A stretch of DNA of 6,224 bases from Acidisphaera sp035272265 (GTDB taxonomy: Bacteria > Pseudomonadota > Alphaproteobacteria > Acetobacterales > Acetobacteraceae): the NCBI GenBank assembly GCA_035272265.1, contig DATEQV010000290.1:1-6224 (forward strand), in the 5' to 3' direction. The number at the start of each line of letters is the position of its first letter. Position 1 is the stretch's first letter. Below the pieces are notes generated by a model that did no database searches, was not told the DNA's origin, and was given only the letters and a program-made list of their open reading frames with translations. This document shows, piece by piece, positions 1-6,224 of the stretch. Both the position numbers and the translations under genes were made by a program.

Positions 1-336
1 GTGCCAGGTCTCCACCGGGTACTCCTCGAGAGTCCCGCGGCGCTGGATGCCGGCGTTGTTCACCAGGATGTCGATCGCCCCGAGCGTCGACTCGATGTGG
101 TTCACCGCCGTCACCACCGCATCGTGATCGGTGACATCGAAGGCGGACGCAGCGGCGTTGATGCCGTCTTTGCGCAAGGCGGCGAGCGCCGCGTCGAGCC
201 TCGCGGGGTCGCGGCCGTTGATGACGATCTCGGCGCCGGCCCGGCCAAGGCCGAACGCGAGTGCGAGGCCGATGCCTTGTCCCGAGCCCGTGATCAGGGC
301 GCGCCTGCCCGTAAGGTCGAAGAGAACCAGCGACAT
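1..336 (-). CDS. idnO: SDR-family oxidoreductase, likely gluconate 5-dehydrogenase / 5-ketogluconate reductase (N-terminal 112 residues)
   Basis: Cytosolic NAD(P)-dependent short-chain dehydrogenase, cut by the left edge of the window. Reading inward from an ATG at 336-334, all 112 codons are open. The Rossmann glycine motif TGSGQGIG lies at residues 16-23, NGRD at 40-43 (Arg42 after strand 2 suggests NADP(H)), an FDV acidic residue at 66-68, and the NNAG motif at 93-96. The catalytic Ser/Tyr/Lys lie beyond the edge. The opening LFDLTGRRALITGSGQGIG and the AEIVINGRD segment resemble the Gno/IdnO subfamily, which interconverts 5-keto-D-gluconate and D-gluconate. That assignment is inferred from the N-terminus and from the divergent idnD gene, whose product makes 5-ketogluconate. 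A purine-rich GGAAGGAAA stretch 5 to 8 bases before the ATG serves as ribosome binding site. SDR membership is near certain; the exact substrate is less so, because this family is broad. Confidence 0.85.
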   Translation of the reverse strand, partial: MSLVLFDLTGRRALITGSGQGIGLALAFGLGRAGAEIVINGRDPARLDAALAALRKDGINAAASAFDVTDHDAVVTAVNHIESTLGAIDILVNNAGIQRRGTLEEYPVETWH

Positions 337-470
337 GGCGATTTCCTTCCCCCACGGCTTTGCGGTTCACCTTATGCGCGTCCGGGCAGCGCGGTAAGAC
401 GGCGCCCACAGTAATTCCCGCAATTCGGTCACCGCCGACGTCTCATTCAGGGCAGCGCGCGACGCCCGAT

Positions 471-478
471 TGTCGACA
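471..478. promoter_or_regulatory. Candidate operator palindrome TGTCGACA
   Basis: A perfect 8-bp palindrome in the middle of the divergent region. TTGTC-type arms around a central GA/TC are common in operators of GntR-family regulators (FadR subgroup), which often control sugar-acid genes, but the flanking bases T470 and C479 do not extend the symmetry. No regulator gene is visible in the window. Short palindromes also arise by chance. Confidence 0.25.
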
Positions 479-498
479 CGAGAACGCCCGATCCGAAC

Positions 499-510
499 AA
501 AACCGGTCTT
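499..510. promoter_or_regulatory. Candidate operator AAAACCGGTCTT (ACCGGT core)
   Basis: A 12-bp inverted repeat with 10 of 12 symmetric positions and a central CG. LacI-family repressors typically bind sites with a central CG pair, and the E. coli gluconate and idonate regulators GntR and IdnR belong to that family, with a comparable ACCCGT/ACCGGT-like core. It overlaps the weak -35-like TTCGGC at 509-514 facing idnD, which would suit repression. The link to a LacI-type regulator is inference. Confidence 0.25.
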
Positions 511-656
511 CGGCAAACGGGCTCTCAGGCATAAGCTAATTTCATTCGTTGAAGATCGGATGCTGCGCCGCCGCACCGGCGGGGAACATCGGCCGCGTGC
601 CATGGCCGTCGCGCGCCTTGCAAGGTGTGGGACGTAAGGGACATGTTGGCGCGAAC

Positions 657-663
657 AGGAGGT
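657..663 (+). promoter_or_regulatory. Strong Shine-Dalgarno AGGAGGT fixing the idnD start
   Basis: AGGAGGT ends five bases before the ATG at 669. This near-perfect anti-16S match chooses ATG 669 over the upstream in-frame start at 549, which would add 40 residues with no resemblance to the dehydrogenase family. Confidence 0.85.
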
Positions 664-668
664 GCGTC

Positions 669-1706
669 ATGACGAAAGCCTGCGTGCTGCACGCCCCCAC
701 CGATCTCAGGATCGAGGATGTGGAACTCCCGCCGCTCGGACCAACCGCCGTCGCCATTCGCATCGCCGCCGGCGGCATCTGCGGATCGGACCTGCATTAC
801 TACCAACACGGCGGTTTCGGGACGGTGCGCATTCGCCAGCCGATGATCCTCGGCCACGAGGTCGCCGGCCTCGTCACCGCGGTCGGGACGGACGTGACGC
901 GCATCAGTCCCGGTGACCGCGTGGCGGTCAATCCGAACCAGCCATGCGGCAAGTGCCGTTACTGCCTGGCGGGACGCGCCAATCTATGTCTCGACGTGCA
1001 GTTCTACGGCAGCGCCATGCGTTTCCCGCACGTGCAGGGCGCCTTCCGTCAGGAGCTGATCGCCGACGAGGTGCAATGCTTCCTCGTCCCGCCCGGCACC
1101 GACCTTACGGAAGCCGCGTTCGCCGAACCGCTCGGCGTGACCCTTCATGCCGTCACCCGCGCCACGTCGGTCGCCGGGCGGCGCGTGGCGGTGGTGGGGT
1201 GCGGTCCGATCGGCGCGCTCGCGATCACGGCGGCCCGCCGGTTCGGTGCCCGCGAGATCGTCGCCGTCGATGTCGCCACGGCGCCGCTGCGGGCCGCCCT
1301 GGCGGTCGGCGCCGATCGCGCCATCAACTCGGCCGAGAGTCCGGACGACATTGCCGCGTACCAGGCGGACAAGGGATATTTCGACGTGCTGCTGGAGTGC
1401 TCGGGCAATGACCGCGCGCTGCGCAGCGGACTTGATCTGGTCCATCCCGGCGGCACGATCGTGCAGCTCGGCCTCGGCGGCGACATCACCTTGCCGATGA
1501 ATTCCGTCGTCACCAAGGAGTTGGAGCTGCGCGGCAGCTTCCGCTTCCACGAGGAGTTCGGCTGGGCGGTGGACTTCATCGCACGACGCCAGATCGACGT
1601 GCGCCCGTTGCTGACCGAAGTGATCCCGTTCACCGACGCCGACCGGGCCTTTACCCTCGCGGCCGATCGCAGTCGGGCAATGAAGGTCCAGCTCAGCTTC
1701 GCGTGA
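669..1706 (+). CDS. idnD: L-idonate 5-dehydrogenase, zinc-dependent MDR-family alcohol dehydrogenase
   Basis: Predicted to oxidise L-idonate to 5-keto-D-gluconate with NAD(P)+ in the cytosol. The 345-residue protein has the full medium-chain dehydrogenase layout. The N-terminal GroES-like domain carries catalytic-zinc ligands Cys38 (in GICGSDLHYY), His63 with Glu64 (GHE), and probably Glu153. A structural-zinc lobe has Cys93, Cys96, Cys99 and Cys107. The Rossmann domain has GCGPIG at 177-182 and Asp201 after strand 2, which favours NAD+ over NADP+. The length matches the family (about 340-350). GICGSDLHYYQHGGFGTVR and the FRFHEEF segment near residues 291-297 are typical of IdnD rather than of sorbitol or threonine dehydrogenases; a related polyol dehydrogenase remains possible. 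The start is set by the AGGAGGT at 657-663. The divergent SDR gene would supply the next step, to D-gluconate, so the two probably share regulation. Confidence 0.88.
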   Translation: MTKACVLHAPTDLRIEDVELPPLGPTAVAIRIAAGGICGSDLHYYQHGGFGTVRIRQPMILGHEVAGLVTAVGTDVTRISPGDRVAVNPNQPCGKCRYCLAGRANLCLDVQFYGSAMRFPHVQGAFRQELIADEVQCFLVPPGTDLTEAAFAEPLGVTLHAVTRATSVAGRRVAVVGCGPIGALAITAARRFGAREIVAVDVATAPLRAALAVGADRAINSAESPDDIAAYQADKGYFDVLLECSGNDRALRSGLDLVHPGGTIVQLGLGGDITLPMNSVVTKELELRGSFRFHEEFGWAVDFIARRQIDVRPLLTEVIPFTDADRAFTLAADRSRAMKVQLSFA

Positions 1707-1946
1707 GTCCGAATATCGTGCCGCCTGACTGACACGCAGCAGGCACGCGAGCGTGGCGCCCAGCCGTTGGCTGGGGACCGGCCCTACTGCGAGCGCCTCG
1801 ATCCAGAAGATGGCCGAGCGCAGGGGCACGATGAGGTCGAAGCCGGCGGTGACGATCACGTCCTCCGCGCGATCGACGATGTGCGTGAGGTTGTCGTCAT
1901 AGATGAATCCGATGCCCCATCGGAATGCCCATCGTGCCGCGCCGTA
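1707..1946 (-). pseudogene. Probable remnant of an outer-membrane beta-barrel protein gene
   Basis: In one minus-strand frame the spacer encodes an uninterrupted stretch reading WAFRWGIGFIYDDNLTHIVD, then a DVIVTAGFDLIVPL segment and IFWIEALAVG. The alternating hydrophobic pattern and the YDDNLT motif after an aromatic and glycine-rich strand resemble an early strand-turn-strand of outer-membrane beta-barrel (porin-like) proteins; this is from memory of the family. From the TAT at 1901-1899 for over 35 codons nearly every third base is G or C, as in the real genes here, and this stretch is not antisense to a gene. No start codon with a ribosome binding site or signal peptide precedes it in frame, and the frame then runs into the 3' end of idnD in antisense, so it cannot be a complete barrel. 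I read it as a truncated leftover. A short novel gene, or chance, are the alternatives. Confidence 0.35.
1759..1775. other. Perfect 7-bp stem-loop downstream of idnD
   Basis: CCCAGCC (1759-1765), loop GTT, GGCTGGG (1769-1775), starting 53 bp after the idnD stop. It is GC-rich and compact like a terminator stem, but no T-run follows on either strand, so it does not qualify as an intrinsic terminator. It could protect the idnD mRNA 3' end. It also falls within the decayed coding stretch and may be incidental. Confidence 0.3.
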
Positions 1947-2041
1947 ACGGCCGGTCGCTTGTTGGTTCAGGCTTTCGACCCTAGCGTTGCAGGACCCACC
2001 GTCGCCAGCGCCTGGAGCGCATTCATCAGGAGACATCCGTC

Positions 2042-2974
2042 ATGGACGATTCCTCGCCTGCAGCCGACAGGCTTGTGGTCCGTGCCGCCGCGCCGCTCTG
2101 GTTCCAGCGCGCCATCGCCTGCACCAAGGAGGAGCACGTGGTCGTCGTCGCCGATTGCCCGATCCATTATCTCCTGTGGGCGGCGAAGCCGGAGACGGCA
2201 AGCGGACGCGGCCTGCTGTTCGTCCATGGCGGCGGCGCCCACGCGCATTGGTGGAGCTTCATCGCACCCTATCTCGCCCGCGACTTCCGCGTCGCCGCCA
2301 TCGACCTCTCGGGTATGGGCGACAGCGGCCGGCGAGCGACCTACAGCTCGGATGTGCGCGCCCAGGAGATGCGGGCGGTGATCGCCGACGCGGCGCTGGG
2401 CGCGCGGCCCTTCGTCATCGGCCACAGCTTCGGCGGCTTCATGACGATGAAGTTCGCCGCCGCGTACGGCGAGGAACTGGGGGGCGCCGTGATCGTCGAT
2501 TCGCCGATCCGCTCGCCTGAGGAAGAAGCGCAGAGCCCGCTCGCGCCGCCGAACTGGGCGAACAAGAAGATCTACCCGACGTTCGAGGCCGCACTCGCGC
2601 GCTTCCGGCTGGTGCCCCCGCAGTCCTGCGACAACGAGTTCATCGTCGAATACTTTGCCCGCCATTCGATCATGCCGGCCGACGGCGGCTGGACCTGGAA
2701 GTTCGACGGCGCCGCCATGGGGGCGCGCCGTTTCGGCGAGCCGTTCCGCGAGTATCTGCAGGCGGCGCGTTGCCGCGGCGCGCTGCTGTTCGGCGAAAAC
2801 AGCGCGCTCGTCTCGCGCCAGACCGCCTCTTACATGTCGTCGCTGATGGGGCCCGAAGCGCCCATCGTGGAAGTACCCGAAGCGCAGCACCACGTCATGC
2901 TGGACCAGCCGCTCGCTTTCGTGGCGGCGTTGCGCATGCTGCTGCAGAGCTGGGTTCGCGCCGAGCCGCGTTAA
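2042..2974 (+). CDS. Alpha/beta hydrolase, substrate unknown
   Basis: A 310-residue cytosolic-type alpha/beta hydrolase with no signal peptide or membrane segment. HGGGAHAHWW at residues 62-71 forms the oxyanion-hole loop, DLSGMGDSG at 88-96 is the conserved turn after strand 4, and the nucleophile elbow GHSFGG at 127-132 gives Ser129. The catalytic histidine is probably His283 in QHHVMLDQP near the C-terminus. The usual acid after strand 7 is unclear: the local sequence is LLFGENSALVS, with Ser254 where Asp is common, so Glu252 or Asp153 (VIVDSP, after strand 6) may serve. A cap-like insert spans roughly 155-235. The ATG is preceded at 8 bases by AGGAGA (2028-2033). It lies downstream of idnD on the same strand but 335 bp away, so a role in sugar-acid use (for instance opening a lactone) is speculation. 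It could equally be an esterase or C-C bond hydrolase. Confidence 0.88.
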   Translation: MDDSSPAADRLVVRAAAPLWFQRAIACTKEEHVVVVADCPIHYLLWAAKPETASGRGLLFVHGGGAHAHWWSFIAPYLARDFRVAAIDLSGMGDSGRRATYSSDVRAQEMRAVIADAALGARPFVIGHSFGGFMTMKFAAAYGEELGGAVIVDSPIRSPEEEAQSPLAPPNWANKKIYPTFEAALARFRLVPPQSCDNEFIVEYFARHSIMPADGGWTWKFDGAAMGARRFGEPFREYLQAARCRGALLFGENSALVSRQTASYMSSLMGPEAPIVEVPEAQHHVMLDQPLAFVAALRMLLQSWVRAEPR

Positions 2975-3016
2975 GCGTTCCATGCCACGTTGCATTGCGA
3001 GACCGCCCGCCTCGGT

Positions 3017-4642
<1,626 letters not shown>

Positions 4643-4689
4643 GCCCCGGACCTTGGATCACGCTGCCGCCGCCGCGGCAACCTCGAGCG

Positions 4690-5268
4690 TCAGGATGCCT
4701 GCGGCGAGGCCTGCAGCAGCTTCTCGATCGGGTCCCATACGAAGGCGAGCTGCGGCACCGGGTGGCCGGCGACCTGTGTGACGGTCTCGGCGATCGCGCG
4801 GCCGCCCAGGCGCTCGTAGAACCAGCGGCTCGGGTTGTCGCGCAGCACCCACAGAAAGGCCGACCGGCACCCGGCCTCAGCGAGGTGTGCCGCCGCGGCA
4901 CGGATCAGCCGGCGGCCGACGCCGCGCTCACGCCAATCGTCGAGCACGTACAGCGTTTCGATCTCGCCCTCGCCCAGCCGGCGCCCGGCGATGGTGACCG
5001 CGGAGGACAGGCGGGTGCGTCCCGAGGTGGTATAGCCGACGATGCGCGGGCCGGAGCCGGCGGGCACGTCCAAGCCCGAGGCGGTCGCCACGTGCACCCC
5101 GGTGCCGCCGCGGATCGCCGCGTCGTAGTACGCCGCCTGCCGGGCGACCGAAAGCCGGGCCAGGTACGAGTCGGGCAGGATGCCGGGGTAGGCGCTGCGC
5201 CACGCCGCCACGTGCACGGCGCCGATCGCCACCGCGTCGGTCGGCCGGGCGCGGCGGATCGAGATCAC
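4690..5268 (-). CDS. GNAT-family N-acetyltransferase
   Basis: Transfers an acetyl group from acetyl-CoA to an unknown amine, either a small molecule or a protein N-terminus or lysine. The 192 residues match a single GNAT domain. An N-terminal IRRARPTDAVAI strand and helix is followed by the WRSAYPGILPDSYLARL segment seen in many of these enzymes. Motif A begins at the IETLYV strand (103-108), with the acetyl-CoA pyrophosphate loop RERGVG at 113-118. Motif B is LWVLRDNPSRWFYERLGG (139-156), with Asn144 and the usual Phe150/Tyr151 positions. Translation starts at GTG 5268-5266, whose last two bases begin the TGA of the upstream methyltransferase gene (GTGA, 4-bp overlap). GGAG at 5280-5277, eight bases away, supports it and suggests coupled translation. 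Its place between rsmB and guaA hints at co-expression with ribosome and nucleotide functions, but the substrate cannot be read from the sequence. Confidence 0.9.
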   Translation of the reverse strand: MISIRRARPTDAVAIGAVHVAAWRSAYPGILPDSYLARLSVARQAAYYDAAIRGGTGVHVATASGLDVPAGSGPRIVGYTTSGRTRLSSAVTIAGRRLGEGEIETLYVLDDWRERGVGRRLIRAAAAHLAEAGCRSAFLWVLRDNPSRWFYERLGGRAIAETVTQVAGHPVPQLAFVWDPIEKLLQASPQAS

Positions 5269-6224
5269 GCGACACGCTCCAGCACGGCACAGTAGAATCC
5301 GTCGGTGCCGTTTCGCGCGGGGGTCAGGTGCAGGTCGTCGCCCGGCGGCGCGCCGGCCCAGACCGCGGTGGCCGGCAGGCGGCGGAAGTCAGGACGGCGC
5401 GTCAGAAAGGCGTTCACCTGTGTCTCGTTCTCGGCCGGAAGCAACGAGCAGGTAGCGTAGACCAACCTTCCGCCGGGGCGACAGAGTGGAGCGGCGGCAT
5501 CCAGGATCGACGCCTGTTTGGCCGTCAGTTCGCGCAGGTCCGCCTCGGTCAGGCGCAGTCTCGCATCCGGATTGCGCCGCCACGTGCCGGTTCCGGTGCA
5601 GGGCGCGTCGACGAGCACGCGGTCGAAGCTGCCGGCGCGGCGTTTCACCCATCTGTCGCCCGCCTCCGTCAGGTGGCGCTCGACATTGTGAACCCCGGCC
5701 CGGCGCAGCCGTCGCACCGCGGCGTCGAGGCGGCGCACGTTGACGTCGCAGGCGACGATGTGGCCGCGGTTCTGCATGCAGGCGGCCAGCGCCAGCGTCT
5801 TGCCGCCGGCGCCCGCGCACCAGTCGGCCACGCGCATCCCCGGACGTGCGTCGGCCATCAGGGCGACGATCTGGCTGCCCTCATCCTGGATCTCCACCAG
5901 CCCATCGCGGAACGCCGGCCCCGTGGTCACGGGCAACCGCCCGGACACGCGCAGCCCCCAGGGCGAGAGCGGCGTCGGCTCCGCGGTGATGCCTTCGGCG
6001 GCCAGCGCCGCTTGCGCCGCTTCCCTCGTGGTCTTCAGCGTATTGACGCGCAGATCGAGCGGCGCCTCGGCCAGCAGCGCGCGGGCTTCCGGTTCCAGGC
6101 GGTCGCGAAAGCGCTCCGCCAGCTGCGGCAGCAGCCAGTCCGGCATCTCCAGGCGCGCCGCGAGCGGCATGTCGGGGTGTTCGAGCGTGCGGCCCTCCAG
6201 GACTCGCAATCGCTCGGCTTCGTC
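5265..6224 (-). CDS. rsmB: RsmB/NOP-family rRNA (cytosine-C5) methyltransferase, 5' end beyond the window
   Basis: S-adenosylmethionine-dependent enzyme that makes 5-methylcytosine in RNA, most likely position 967 of 16S rRNA as for E. coli RsmB. The frame stays open to the right edge, giving 319 visible residues; a TTG at 6209 lies in the middle of DEAERLRVLEGRTLEHPD and is not credible as the start. Numbering from the edge, the SAM-binding motif VADWCAGAGGKT is at about 132-143 and the motif after strand 2, VACDVN, near 157-162. Motif IV is VLVDAPCTGTGTWRRNPD with Cys209, and motif VI is YATCSLLPAENE with Cys259; both cysteines are expected for m5C enzymes (release and nucleophile). The C-terminus GFYCAVLERV is typical. 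E. coli RsmB has 429 residues, so an N-terminal NusB-like RNA-binding domain, if present, lies outside the window. It overlaps the GNAT gene by 4 bp. Confidence 0.93.
   Translation of the reverse strand, partial: DEAERLRVLEGRTLEHPDMPLAARLEMPDWLLPQLAERFRDRLEPEARALLAEAPLDLRVNTLKTTREAAQAALAAEGITAEPTPLSPWGLRVSGRLPVTTGPAFRDGLVEIQDEGSQIVALMADARPGMRVADWCAGAGGKTLALAACMQNRGHIVACDVNVRRLDAAVRRLRRAGVHNVERHLTEAGDRWVKRRAGSFDRVLVDAPCTGTGTWRRNPDARLRLTEADLRELTAKQASILDAAAPLCRPGGRLVYATCSLLPAENETQVNAFLTRRPDFRRLPATAVWAGAPPGDDLHLTPARNGTDGFYCAVLERVA

Larger units (their letters stand above)
337..668. promoter_or_regulatory. Divergent control region between idnO-like and idnD genes
   Basis: This 332-bp stretch has no credible gene; open frames in it lack codon bias and recognisable protein sequence. 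As the genes on each side diverge, both promoters should be here. It is less GC-rich around 411-430 and 490-550 than the flanking genes. Weak promoter-like matches exist. Toward idnD, TTCGGC at 509-514 and TAAGCT at 532-537 are 17 bp apart. Toward the SDR gene, TTACCG and TAAGGT on the minus strand, just inside 400, are 18 bp apart. Neither is close to consensus, so they are only candidates. The region also has palindromes TGTCGACA (471-478) and an ACCGGT-centred site (499-510), and GGGCAGCGCG repeated at 384-393 and 450-459. A GC-rich 5-bp stem (568-572 with 578-582) lies upstream of idnD. Confidence 0.6.
1707..2041. other. 335-bp spacer between idnD and the hydrolase gene
   Basis: No intact gene is visible. 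The central part (about 1725-1946) looks like decayed coding sequence on the minus strand, described separately. Just after the idnD stop, an imperfect stem GTG(ccg)CCTG / CAGGCAC spans about 1718-1746, and a cleaner hairpin follows at 1759-1775; neither has a T-run. At the right end, AGGAGA at 2028-2033 is the ribosome binding site of the hydrolase. I could not pick out a convincing promoter for the hydrolase. It may be read through from idnD or have an unrecognised promoter here. Confidence 0.6.

Noticed and set aside
1..414. Plus-strand open frame over the first 414 bases.
   Set aside because: It is the antisense of the SDR gene, which has clear Rossmann and NNAG motifs on the minus strand.
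549..668. A 40-residue N-terminal extension of IdnD from the start at 549.
   Set aside because: The extension is unlike the family, and the strong AGGAGGT at 657-663 serves ATG 669.
1759..1775. The hairpin after idnD as an intrinsic terminator.
   Set aside because: No T-run follows on either strand; kept only as a stem-loop.
984..2036. The full 350-codon minus-strand frame from 2036 to 984 as one gene.
   Set aside because: Its second two-thirds is antisense to idnD with shadow-like sequence, and its ATG lacks a well-placed ribosome binding site. Only the part in the spacer looks like former coding sequence.
1967..2995. A 342-codon minus-strand open frame opposite the alpha/beta hydrolase.
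   Set aside because: The hydrolase strand has all family motifs. This frame has low-complexity Arg/His/Ala-rich sequence and no motifs.
6207..6209. TTG at 6209 as the rsmB start.
   Set aside because: The frame remains open to the edge with typical family sequence before it, so the true start is outside the window.

Overview
The window is GC-rich and gene-dense, with strong G/C preference at third codon positions. It looks like a proteobacterial chromosome, most likely alphaproteobacterial. That guess rests on base composition, on the form of the RsmB/NOP methyltransferase and GuaA proteins, and on their neighbourhood; rsmB next to guaA is, from memory, a recurrent alphaproteobacterial arrangement, often with guaB. 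No species can be named. Both ends of the window cut genes.

Left part (1-1706): a divergent pair. On the minus strand is the N-terminal part of a short-chain dehydrogenase resembling gluconate 5-dehydrogenase / 5-ketogluconate reductase (IdnO/Gno). On the plus strand is a complete zinc-dependent medium-chain dehydrogenase resembling L-idonate 5-dehydrogenase (IdnD). Together they would convert L-idonate to 5-keto-D-gluconate and then to D-gluconate. The 332-bp region between them must hold both promoters. It contains two palindromes whose centres are 30 bp apart, plus a 10-bp direct repeat.

Middle (1707-2974): a 335-bp spacer without an intact gene, which carries what looks like a decayed minus-strand fragment of an outer-membrane beta-barrel protein. 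It is followed by a complete alpha/beta hydrolase of unknown substrate, on the same strand as idnD.

Right part (3017-6224, all minus strand): a compact set transcribed right to left, namely an RsmB-type rRNA cytosine methyltransferase (5' end beyond the window), a GNAT acetyltransferase overlapping it by 4 bp (GTGA), and guaA (GMP synthase) 47 bp further on. The hydrolase and guaA converge on a 42-bp gap with no obvious terminator.

I found no CRISPR array, RNA gene, insertion sequence, phage or defence genes, and no convincing undescribed system. The most interesting points are the beta-barrel remnant, the palindromes in the divergent control region, the GNAT gene placed between rsmB and guaA, and a hydrolase whose usual catalytic acid position appears altered.
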